A stretch of 64,000 nt of DNA from SKPT01 sp040905445 (GTDB lineage Bacteria; Planctomycetota; Phycisphaerae; Phycisphaerales; Phycisphaeraceae). Both the position numbers and the translations under genes were made by a program. This document shows positions 43,460 to 50,340 of this stretch, piece after piece (the stretch's first letter is position 1; each line of letters starts with the position of its first letter). Where the stretch lies: assembly GCA_040905445.1 (NCBI GenBank), contig JBBDRN010000013.1, positions 62,001 through 126,000 of the forward strand. Reading direction: 5' to 3'. The notes under the pieces were generated by a model, which had not been told where the DNA came from, made no database searches, and saw nothing but the letters and a program-made list of their open reading frames with translations.

Positions 43460-43485
43460 GATCCGCGACGAACGGACGGGGGCCG

Positions 43486-44898
43486 TCACTCATAGCGCAG
43501 GGCCTCGATGGGGTTCTGGCGTGAGGCGAGCCATGCGGGGATCAGGGCGCCGATCACGCTCGAGACGATCGCGCCGAGGACGATCGCGCCGGCTTCGACG
43601 GGGTCGACGCGGTCGGGAATGCGGTCGAAGAAATACGTTTGCGGGTCCCACATGCGCCAGCCGAAGGTGGTGTCGATGAAGGCCTGGATCTCGTTGAGCC
43701 GGGTGACGATGGCGTAAGCGAGGCCGAGGCCGACGAGCGACCCGACGACGCCGATCGCCAGGCCGTAGCCGAGGAAGATGTGCATGATGCCACGGCGCGA
43801 GGCGCCGATGGCGCGGAGCACGCCGATGTCCCGCGTCTTTTCGAGCACGATCATGTAGAAGGTGGTGGCGACCATGACGATGGCGACGACGCTGATGATG
43901 ATGAAGAGGAAGGTGACGAGGCCTTTTTCGTTCTGCACCGCGGCCAGCAGTTGCCCATGCCGCTGCTCCCAGGTGATGACGAAGGGGGTGAGGATGACGT
44001 CGTGCCGGGCCATGGTGCGAGCGGTGGCGCGCTCGACGGCGTCGCGGACCTCGTGCAGCGGGTAGCCGGGGGCGCCGTTGACGACGATGTCGGTCGTGCG
44101 GCCGGGCGTGGTGATCAACCGGCCACCCTCGCCCCACGCGTCGGCGTCGACGCGCTGCTGGCGCTCGTGCAGGCGCAGCATGCGCTGGAGCATGTCGAAG
44201 GGGACGTAGACGCGATTGGCGTCCACCTCGTAGAGCCCGCTCTTGAACTCGTTGACGATCGCGAGTTGGCGGTAGGCCGGCTCCTGAAAGGCGCCCTGCT
44301 GGGTGAGCGGGACGGTGGTGAGGGTCAGCTCGCTGCCGACGACGCTGTTGAAGCGGCTGTAGCGGCCTTCCTCGTCGCGGGTGTGAAAGGGGTTGACCTC
44401 GATGCCGATGACGATGCCAGTCTCGGCGGGCGCGTCGGCGTCAGCGGCGGTGGCGGGGTCGCCCAGCCAGGCGGCGGGCGGGGCGAGGCGCATGCCGGCG
44501 TCGACAAGCTCGTCGTTGGTCCAGTAGAGCGTGTCGCGGTAGCCGACGACCTGGTCGAGCTCGTGGGGGCGGATGCCCTCGATCTCGACGGGGAGGGTGC
44601 GGTCGTGGAGGTTGATCAGGCCATAGGCGCGGAGGACGGGGGTGGCGGCGGCGACCTCGTCGAGGTCGCGGACGGCGTCGAGGACGTCTTCGTAGTGGGC
44701 AAAGCCGGTGAGCGAGCCGGCGGTGACGAGCACGTCGCCGGTGAGCTGCTGGGCGGAGGTGCGCAGGAGGTCGAGGAATCCGCCCATGACGCTGATGACG
44801 ATGATGACCATGGCGGTGCAGAGGGTGACGGCGAGGGCCGCGAACATGGGCGCGAGCTTGCGGCGGAGGTACTTGGCGATGAGCAGGAGTTTGTACAT
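43486..44898 (-). CDS. Lipoprotein-releasing ABC transporter permease, LolC/LolE family
   Basis: 470 residues. An N-terminal membrane helix (MFAALAVTLCTAMVIIVISVMGG), a large periplasmic MacB-PCD-like domain (about 50-300), then three C-terminal helices (FLFIIISVVAIVMVATTFYMIVLEKTRDIGVLRAIGASRRGIMHIFLGYGLAIGVVGSLVGLGLAYAI split over two, and AIVLGAIVSSVIGALIPAWLASRQNPIEALRYE). The EKTRDIGVLRAIGAS coupling segment and PIEALRYE end are diagnostic of FtsX-like Lol permeases. It pairs with the downstream LolD. The start codon has no Shine-Dalgarno: an AACGCCAAG repeat arm ends about eight bases upstream, so the gene may have lost its own leader. Confidence 0.9.
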   Translation of the reverse strand: MYKLLLIAKYLRRKLAPMFAALAVTLCTAMVIIVISVMGGFLDLLRTSAQQLTGDVLVTAGSLTGFAHYEDVLDAVRDLDEVAAATPVLRAYGLINLHDRTLPVEIEGIRPHELDQVVGYRDTLYWTNDELVDAGMRLAPPAAWLGDPATAADADAPAETGIVIGIEVNPFHTRDEEGRYSRFNSVVGSELTLTTVPLTQQGAFQEPAYRQLAIVNEFKSGLYEVDANRVYVPFDMLQRMLRLHERQQRVDADAWGEGGRLITTPGRTTDIVVNGAPGYPLHEVRDAVERATARTMARHDVILTPFVITWEQRHGQLLAAVQNEKGLVTFLFIIISVVAIVMVATTFYMIVLEKTRDIGVLRAIGASRRGIMHIFLGYGLAIGVVGSLVGLGLAYAIVTRLNEIQAFIDTTFGWRMWDPQTYFFDRIPDRVDPVEAGAIVLGAIVSSVIGALIPAWLASRQNPIEALRYE

Positions 44899-44906
44899 TC
44901 GGTTTT

Positions 44907-45371
44907 AACGCCAAGGCGCCAAGGGAGGAGGAGGTCGCCAAGGGGGATTTTAGCGCTTTGTGCTGACGATGCGCGAGATGCCGTCGCGCAGGAGGGGGAC
45001 GTTGAAGTTGATGAGCAGGCCGAGGGTCTGGTCGGTCGCGCGGAGGTAGGACAGGAGTTGGGCTTTGTGGATGGGGGCGACCTGCTCGACGGCCTTGAGC
45101 TCGACGACGAGGCGGTCGGCGACGAGCAGGTCGAGGCGGTGTTCGCCGACCGCCACCCCGCGATAGGTGATGCGCACCAGCGGCTGGCGGACGAATGGCA
45201 CGGCGCTGGCTGTCAGCTCCACGCACAGCGCCATCTCGTAGACGCTCTCCAGGAAGCCGGGCCCCAGCTCGCGGTGGACCTCGATGGCCGCGCCGATCAC
45301 CTGGCGCGCCAGCTCATCCAGTGCCTCATCCGGCTCCTGGCGAGCCTTGGCGTCCTTGGCGTCTTGGCGTT
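44907..45371. mobile_element. GxxExxY cassette bounded by AACGCCAAG inverted repeats
   Basis: Left arm AACGCCAAGGCGCCAAGG at 44907-44924; right arm, on the opposite strand, AACGCCAAGACGCCAAGG at 45354-45371, 17 of 18 bases identical, extended by a third GACGCCAAGG unit. They enclose one gene. The right arm lies against the lysS stop codon, the left arm against the lolC start. A solo copy is at 3101. No transposase is present; mobility is inferred. Confidence 0.6.
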
Positions 45372-45375
45372 TCAC
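44950..45375 (-). CDS. GxxExxY protein
   Basis: 141 residues matching the GxxExxY family: AAIEVHRELGPGFLESVYEMALCVEL gives the name motif (GFLESVY), followed by YRGVAVGEHRLDLLVADRLVVELKAVEQVAPIHKAQLLSYLRATDQTLGLLINFN. The D-LLV/VELK pattern resembles the PD-(D/E)XK nuclease core, so a nuclease-like role is plausible but unproven. The first 12 residues (KRQDAKDAKARQ) are encoded by the repeat arm itself. The GTG start overlaps the lysS stop by four bases and uses a GGGAGG inside lysS as its ribosome binding site. Confidence 0.88.
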   Translation of the reverse strand: MKRQDAKDAKARQEPDEALDELARQVIGAAIEVHRELGPGFLESVYEMALCVELTASAVPFVRQPLVRITYRGVAVGEHRLDLLVADRLVVELKAVEQVAPIHKAQLLSYLRATDQTLGLLINFNVPLLRDGISRIVSTKR

Positions 45376-47135
45376 CGCGAAGCCTCCCGTGGACGCATCA
45401 GCGGGAAGAGGATGACGTCGCGGATGGACTCGGCGCCGGTGAGCATCATCACCAGGCGGTCGATGCCCAGGCCGATGCCGCCCGCGGGGGGCATGCCGAC
45501 GCGGAGGGCTTCGAGGAAGTCCTCGTCGTGCTGCTGCTGCTCCTCGCGGTCGCCGAGCTGGTGGGCGAAGTGGGCGGCCTGGACGTCGGGGTCGTTGAGC
45601 TCGGTGTAGCCGGGGCTGATCTCGACGCCGTTGATGGCGAGCTCGTAGACGTCGGCGAAGTAGGGGTCGTCGGGGCAGCGCTTCGCGAGCGGGATGATGT
45701 CGCCGGGGACGCGCGTGACGAAGGTGGGGTCGATGAGCGTCGGCTCGATGAGCTTCTCGTACACATCCATAAGTTGCTCTGCAGGTGTCAGTTCAGGCAG
45801 CCGCTCCAGTAACCGTCTCGCGCGACCACGCCTCCACACCTGTGTTATGTGGTCTCGATTCTCGTATTGAAGTTCATCCTGTAATCCTTTCCAGAAAGCA
45901 GGGGAAGACTCGCGCACGTCGCGCTTGTCAAACACGAGAGGAGTCCCGAGTTCCCTCTTGGTGCGCTCTTCCACGAGCTCCACCATCGACACCCGCCGCC
46001 AGCGTTGGCCCCGAGGCTTGGTTGTGTCCCCGCTCAGATCGATCCCGGGGCCAAGCCCTTCGTTTTCCGCTGCGAATCCGTATTCGTTCTGGTCCGCCGA
46101 CGGCTCACACGGTTTTCCGTCCTCGATCACCAGACTCCCGCACATCTTCTCCGCCACCGTGCAGATCATGTCCTCCACCAGTTCCGCCATGGTCTCCCAC
46201 GAGCCGAACGCCTCGTACGCTTCGAGCATGGTGAACTCGGGGTTGTGCCGTGGGCTGACGCCTTCGTTGCGGAAGTTGCGGTTGATCTCGAAGACCTTGG
46301 GCATGCCGCCGACGAGCAGGCGCTTGAGGTAGAGCTCGGGGGCGATGCGGAGGTAGAGGCGCATGTCCAGCGCGTTGTGGTGCGTCTCGAAGGGGCGCGC
46401 GGCGGCCCCCCCGTGCACCGGCTGGAGCATGGGAGTTTCGACTTCGAGGTAGCCGCGGGCGCGCATGTAGTCGCGGATCGCGTCGATGATCTCGACACGC
46501 CGCTGCATTGTGCGCATCACGCGCGGGTTGGCGTAGAGATCGACGTACCGCTTGCGGTAGCGCAGCTCCGCGTCCTGCAGGCCGTGCCACTTGCCCGGCG
46601 GCGGCGCGAGGCTCTTGGCGGCCATCTGAAAGCCCACGGCCTCTAGCCCGTGGGCTTCCCCCGTCGCCTCGGCATCGCTTTCCGGGGTGCCACTGGTGGC
46701 TTGTCCACCAGTGCCCTCCGCCCACACCGTCTTCTCACCCGTCTTCGTCGTGCCCAGAGCGCCGCTCACGACGACGATGTCCGACAGGTCCGTCAGTTTG
46801 GCGAGCTTGAACGTCTCGGGCCCGACGGCCTTCTTCGACACCGCCACCTGCAGGTCGCCCGTGGCGTCGCGCAGACTCATGAAGATCAGATTCCCCATCA
46901 CCCGCGCCTGCACCACACGCCCCGCGACGCGCACGCGCGGCCGATCGTCCCGCGTCGCGTCCTCGCGATGCGCCGCGTCCGCGGCCTCGTCGTAACGGGC
47001 CCGCGCCTCGGCGAGCGTGACCAGCCCGTCCACGCGGTGGCCGTACGGGTCGACGTGGAACTCGTCGCGCAACCGCTGGAGCTTGGCGCGGCGTTCGGCG
47101 ATCAGGTCGGCGGCAGGCGCGTCACGCTCGGGCAT
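45372..47135 (-). CDS. lysS: Lysyl-tRNA synthetase, class II
   Basis: Charges tRNA-Lys. 587 residues, against about 505 in E. coli. OB-fold anticodon domain (RVRVAGRVVQARVMGNLIFMSLRD), class II motif 1 (YMRARGYLEVETPMLQP), motif 2 (FEINRNFRNEGVSPRHNPEFTMLEAYEA) and motif 3 (GIGLGIDRLVMMLTG) are intact. The extra length is in three inserts. About 138-170 (between TVWA and FQMAAKSL) is encoded by two palindromic interspersed repeats. About 335-365 (KPCEPSADQNEYGFAAENEG) and about 400-445 (LQDELQYENRDHITQVWRR) are lower in G+C. The frame is kept throughout. Lies between rplS and the GxxExxY gene on the same strand. Confidence 0.96.
   Translation of the reverse strand: MPERDAPAADLIAERRAKLQRLRDEFHVDPYGHRVDGLVTLAEARARYDEAADAAHREDATRDDRPRVRVAGRVVQARVMGNLIFMSLRDATGDLQVAVSKKAVGPETFKLAKLTDLSDIVVVSGALGTTKTGEKTVWAEGTGGQATSGTPESDAEATGEAHGLEAVGFQMAAKSLAPPPGKWHGLQDAELRYRKRYVDLYANPRVMRTMQRRVEIIDAIRDYMRARGYLEVETPMLQPVHGGAAARPFETHHNALDMRLYLRIAPELYLKRLLVGGMPKVFEINRNFRNEGVSPRHNPEFTMLEAYEAFGSWETMAELVEDMICTVAEKMCGSLVIEDGKPCEPSADQNEYGFAAENEGLGPGIDLSGDTTKPRGQRWRRVSMVELVEERTKRELGTPLVFDKRDVRESSPAFWKGLQDELQYENRDHITQVWRRGRARRLLERLPELTPAEQLMDVYEKLIEPTLIDPTFVTRVPGDIIPLAKRCPDDPYFADVYELAINGVEISPGYTELNDPDVQAAHFAHQLGDREEQQQHDEDFLEALRVGMPPAGGIGLGIDRLVMMLTGAESIRDVILFPLMRPREASR
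46628..46716. repeat. Two palindromic repeats inserted in frame in lysS
   Basis: First palindrome at 46628-46658: GAAAGCCCACGG, loop CCTCTAG, CCCGTGGGCTTCC. Second at 46687-46716: GGTGCCACTGGTGG, CTTGT loop, CCACCAGTGCCC. The second shares its GGTGCCACTG end with the CACTGACAA repeats at 31605 and 43370. Together they encode most of an insert missing from normal LysRS. Confidence 0.85.
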
Positions 47136-47149
47136 GGGGCACCTCGGGG

Positions 47150-47197
47150 GGGGAGGAAGTCAGGGAAGTCAGGGAAGTCGGGGAAGTCGGAAGGGCG
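47150..47197. repeat. GGGAAGTCAGGGAAGTC repeat upstream of lysS
   Basis: Tandem AGGGAAGTC-type units, similar to 1015-1060 and the inverse block 1188-1245. It lies between rplS and lysS, just before the lysS start. Confidence 0.75.
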
Positions 47198-47277
47198 CAT
47201 AGGGTAGCCGACGCCGGCTCGGGCCGACGGCGGATGGTTCAACGCTGGCATGAACGATCGGCCCCCTCGCGCGGCGC

Positions 47278-47787
47278 TCACTTCTTGCCTTCGCGGCCGA
47301 CCTCATCCTGCACAGGCGTGTCGCCCTGCTCGGCGGCCTGGGCGTGGTCGGGGGAGACGGCGTCGGCCATGCTCTGCTCGACGTCGGCGCCCCCGGTCGC
47401 CGCCTCTTCGCGGCCGCTGCCCGGGTGTTTGCTCGTCTTGCGGCGCTGGTCGCCGAGGCGGCGCTTCTTGCCCACGCGATCGCGCAGATAGTAGAGCTTG
47501 GCGCGGCGCACGTGGCCGTGGCGCTTGACCTCGAACCTGGCGATGCGGGGCGAGTGGATGGGGAAGATGCGCTCGACGCCCTCGTTGGCGACGATGCGGC
47601 GGACGGTGACGGTCTGTTCGAGGCCGGAGCCGCCCATCGCGATGATGACGCCGGTGAAGACCTGGATGCGCTCCTTGGAGCCCTCGATGATCCGCGTGTG
47701 CACGTCGACGGTGTCGCCGATGGCGAGGCGCGGCAGGTCGGACTTGAGGTGGGCCTGTTGGACGGCCTGGAGGATGGCTTGGCTCAT
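47278..47787 (-). CDS. rplS: 50S ribosomal protein L19 with C-terminal extension
   Basis: Large-subunit protein at the 30S-50S interface. Residues 1-118 match L19 closely: LPRLAIGDTVDVHTRIIEGSKERIQVFTGVIIAMGGSGLEQTVTVRRIVANEGVERIFPIHSPRI (in parts), then VKRHGHVRRAKLYYLRDRVGKKRRL. The usual family length is about 115; here an acidic, Ala/Glu/Gly-rich tail of about 50 residues follows (EEAATGGADVEQSMADAV and on to a GREGKK end). The usual partners rpsP and trmD are not seen downstream. A 142-bp gap with a repeat separates it from lysS. Confidence 0.97.
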   Translation of the reverse strand: MSQAILQAVQQAHLKSDLPRLAIGDTVDVHTRIIEGSKERIQVFTGVIIAMGGSGLEQTVTVRRIVANEGVERIFPIHSPRIARFEVKRHGHVRRAKLYYLRDRVGKKRRLGDQRRKTSKHPGSGREEAATGGADVEQSMADAVSPDHAQAAEQGDTPVQDEVGREGKK

Positions 47788-47947
47788 GGCTTGAATCCCG
47801 TGGTGTGCTGGGCCGGCGGGCGTGCGGTGGCGGGGGCGTGGGGAGGGTGCGGCAGTCTGCCCTCAGCCGCTTCGGCCGGGGCCCGACGGCGAGCCCAACA
47901 GGATAGCGACCCGCCGGGGCCGTGTCGAGGGGCGGGCGGGACGGGGG

Positions 47948-47955
47948 CGGCTCGT
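47948..47955. repeat. Target-site duplication, left copy (CGGCTCGT)
   Basis: CGGCTCGT at 47948-47955 is repeated in the same orientation at 50276-50283, flanking the transposon exactly when its ends are set at 47956 and 50275. Eight to nine bp is the usual duplication for IS1-type elements. Confidence 0.8.
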
Positions 47956-47964
47956 GATAGTGGG

Positions 47965-48633
47965 TCAGTTTGAAATCCGGGGGCGATAGCTGCCCCGCTT
48001 GAGCGCCCCCGCCTCGATCGCGGCCTGTTCGTCCGCTTCCAGCAGCCCCACCAAATCCTCAATGCTCCAGGGCGTCGTCGTCACCCCGGCTTCCATCGCG
48101 GGCGTGACGCGGAGGGTACTGTGAATCCGGCACAGATTGTAGTGGGCGAAGTGCAGGGCGATCGCCGCTTCGTGGTTCTCGACCTTTTTCGAGAAGGCGT
48201 TGGTCAATCTGGCGAACCGCCGCATGCTCATCCGCATGGTGAGGTTCTGCCGTTCGACGTAGCTGGTGTTGATGTGCTTGGGATCGGGGGCACCGACGCG
48301 GGCGTAGGGCTTCGTGCCGACGCAGCGGCCGGGGCTGTAGCGGGCGCTGGCGCTTTTGCCCTTGAGGCGGGGGTCGTCGCCATACAGCTTGATGAGCTGG
48401 GCGTAATCGACGTAGGGGCCGAAGTTGTCAACCACAGCGCCGACGTAAGCCTCCAGCCCGTCCGTCGTGAGCTGGACGCGGCTGGTGAGCCTGCCGGCCA
48501 AGTCGTGCATGAAGTCGAACGCATGGCCGGAATCCCGCTCGCCGACCAGCCAGCGGGCCGCGGAGCGGATGGAACAGCCCTCGACCAAGGCGGCCACGAC
48601 GCGAACTCGATCTTTGGTGCTGAGCCTTTTCAT
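47965..48633 (-). pseudogene. IS1-type transposase with internal deletion
   Basis: 222 codons remain. The start (MKRLSTKDRVRVVAALVEGCSIRSAA) and the C-terminal half (VQLTTDGLEAYVGAVVDNFG, HINTSYVERQNLTMRMSMRRF, NFCRIH-like NLCRIHSTLRVTPAMEAGV) match a well-known IS1-family transposase type. In intact relatives, as I recall them, some 75-80 residues lie between SIRSAAR and WLVGERDSG, including the first catalytic Asp (DEIWSF). Here these parts are joined directly (SIRSAAR-WLVG, near 48556) with frame retained. The DDE triad therefore lacks its first member and the protein should be inactive. The stop codon lies inside the left terminal repeat. Confidence 0.85.
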
Positions 48634-48669
48634 ACAGACGGGCCGGAAGTTCAAGGCACATTTAGCCTA

Positions 48670-48698
48670 TTGACTAAATTTGAACTTTATGCTATATT
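48670..48698 (+). promoter_or_regulatory. Sigma-70-type promoter of the transposon ATPase gene
   Basis: TTGACT (48670-48675), 17-bp spacer, TATATT (48693-48698). AT-rich surroundings and consensus spacing make this the clearest promoter in the window. AAGGAG (48742-48747) and the ATG at 48755 follow. Confidence 0.75.
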
Positions 48699-48754
48699 TA
48701 ACCGATACGCGAGAGGGATGTTGATTTGCTAAACCACAACGAAGGAGCCAAGAA

Positions 48755-49984
48755 ATGCCACGTAACCCATTCAAGCCTGGGGCGGGCCACATGCCACCTT
48801 ATTTGGCCGGTCGCGACGAGGAAAAGCAAGAATTCGTAAGGTCCCTAAAGCAAGACGTCATCCTCGACAACTTGGTCTTGACTGGCCTTCGCGGCGTGGG
48901 GAAGACGGTGCTCGCGGACACCTTTAAGCCATTGGCTCTAGACAACGACTGGCTTTGGGCCAGTTCTGATTTGTCAGAAGCCATAAGTGTGAGCGAAGAG
49001 CGATTGTGCGTGCGAATTATCACGGATTTGGCGGTTGCCATCTCGTCGATAACAGTGGAAACGGCAGTGGAAAAGATAGGATTTGCGGCTTCTGAAACAC
49101 AAAGAGCAACGATCAGTTTTGAACATCTATTGCACGTTTACAGTGAGACGCCGGGTCTGTCGGCAGATAAGCTCAAGGCAGTCCTTGAATATACGTGGCC
49201 GTTCGTGCAACGCAGTACATTTCGAGGCGTTGTGTTTGCTTACGATGAAGCGCAAAATCTTGGCGACAATCCAGCCAACGGTGCTTATCCCCTGTCGCTC
49301 CTGCTGGATGTTTTCCAGTCTATCCAGAAGAAAGGAATGCGATTCTTGCTTGTATTGGTTGGTCTTCCGACCCTTTTCCCCAAGCTAGTAGAAGCGCGTA
49401 CATTTTCTGAGCGTATGTTCCACGTCGTCCAACTCGGAAAACTAAAGGCTGAAGACGCCAAGGACGCAATAGTTAGACCGATCGACGACCTGAGAGATGA
49501 GCACCCTGGCGATCCCCCGGTTAGGTTCACAGATGATTCGATCGACTTGATTGTCCACACCTCAGGGGGCTACCCCTACTTTATCCAGTTTATATGCCGC
49601 GAGGTTTTTGACATCTTCATTCTTCAACAGGAGAAGGGGGACAAAATATCTGTTCCTAGTACAGCAATCATTAGCAAGCTGGACGCAGATTTCTTCGCCG
49701 GTCGGTGGTCGCGCGTTACGGATCGGCAACGGGTATTGTTGTGGATTGTTGCCCACTTGAACAATTGCGAAAGCGATTTTACTATCCAAGACATCGTCCA
49801 AAAATCCGCAGAAATGAATGTGAAACCATTCAGCAATAGCCACGCCAACCAAATCCTCACCAGCTTGTGCAAGTCAGGCCTAATTTATAAAACTCCGCGC
49901 CACGGCAAATATCAGTTTGCCGTGCCCCTCTTGTCAGAGTTTATCAAGCGACAGGAGCAAGACATCCCGGCAGAAACTTCATGA
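48755..49984 (+). CDS. AAA ATPase (P-loop NTPase) carried by the transposon
   Basis: 409 residues. Opening NPFKPGAGHMPPYLAGRDEE is typical of a family of stand-alone bacterial ATPases. Walker A at 44-51 (GLRGVGKT), Walker B around Asp164-Glu165 (GVVFAYDEAQNL), and a C-terminal region (about 320-400) resembling a winged helix (LLWIVAHLNNCESDFTIQDIVQ, ANQILTSLCKSGLIYKT). The layout is Orc1/Cdc6- or STAND-like. Function unknown: target selection for transposition, DNA binding, or defence are possibilities. Its codon usage (AAT, TTT, AGA, ATA) differs sharply from chromosomal neighbours, a sign of transfer. Strong promoter and AAGGAG site upstream. Its end overlaps the next gene's end by six bases. 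Confidence 0.85.
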   Translation: MPRNPFKPGAGHMPPYLAGRDEEKQEFVRSLKQDVILDNLVLTGLRGVGKTVLADTFKPLALDNDWLWASSDLSEAISVSEERLCVRIITDLAVAISSITVETAVEKIGFAASETQRATISFEHLLHVYSETPGLSADKLKAVLEYTWPFVQRSTFRGVVFAYDEAQNLGDNPANGAYPLSLLLDVFQSIQKKGMRFLLVLVGLPTLFPKLVEARTFSERMFHVVQLGKLKAEDAKDAIVRPIDDLRDEHPGDPPVRFTDDSIDLIVHTSGGYPYFIQFICREVFDIFILQQEKGDKISVPSTAIISKLDADFFAGRWSRVTDRQRVLLWIVAHLNNCESDFTIQDIVQKSAEMNVKPFSNSHANQILTSLCKSGLIYKTPRHGKYQFAVPLLSEFIKRQEQDIPAETS

Positions 49985-50209
49985 TTTATTCCACCTGGCG
50001 AGCGCAGCGTTGCGGGCAGACGTAGACCGTTCTTCTGGCGTCAAGCGAGAAAGACGTGCTTTCGCCCCCATCTTCCCACGTTCAACCGCCGCCGGGTCTT
50101 TCCCCTCATCCTCCGGTCTGCCTGGCTCAGCCTCCCCTGTCGCCTCGTCCACAATCCGCTTGGCGGCTTGGTTCAAGTCACGCGGCCGTTTGGGCTTGCC
50201 CTTGCTCAT
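49979..50209 (-). CDS. Small basic passenger protein of the transposon
   Basis: 76 residues, charged: SKGKPKRPRDLNQAAKRIVDEATGE, an acidic middle (EPGRPEDEGKDPAAVERG), then KMGAKARLSRLTPEERSTSARNAALARW. The end resembles short Lys/Ala/Arg-rich segments of histone-H1-like or DNA-binding proteins. I recall similar small genes lying beside transposase genes, which supports a passenger role, but this is memory and not a search. The gene is convergent with the ATPase gene and close to the right terminal repeat. No strong ribosome binding site. Confidence 0.65.
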   Translation of the reverse strand: MSKGKPKRPRDLNQAAKRIVDEATGEAEPGRPEDEGKDPAAVERGKMGAKARLSRLTPEERSTSARNAALARWNKS

Positions 50210-50340
50210 GCCAGTATTGTAGCGGGGGGCGGCGGGGCGACTCTACCCCCTCAGATTTCAAACTGACCCACTACCCGGCTCGTCCGGGGTCCGGAGCGGG
50301 TCGCCGGGGCGCGAGATCGGCCTCGGCGACCCGCGGTCTT

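Larger units (their letters stand above)
47956..50275. mobile_element. 2,320-bp IS1-type transposon carrying an AAA ATPase gene
   Basis: Ends: 20-bp perfect inverted repeats TAGTGGGTCAGTTTGAAATC at 47958-47977 and its complement at 50254-50273, each preceded by two more bases (GA and, on the other strand, GG). Both ends abut an 8-bp duplication CGGCTCGT. Inside are a truncated transposase gene on the minus strand, an ATPase gene on the plus strand with a strong promoter, and a small minus-strand gene at the right end. The cargo is about 48-50% G+C by eye, unlike its host. It sits between rplS and leuS without breaking either. The deleted transposase makes it non-autonomous. Confidence 0.88.
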
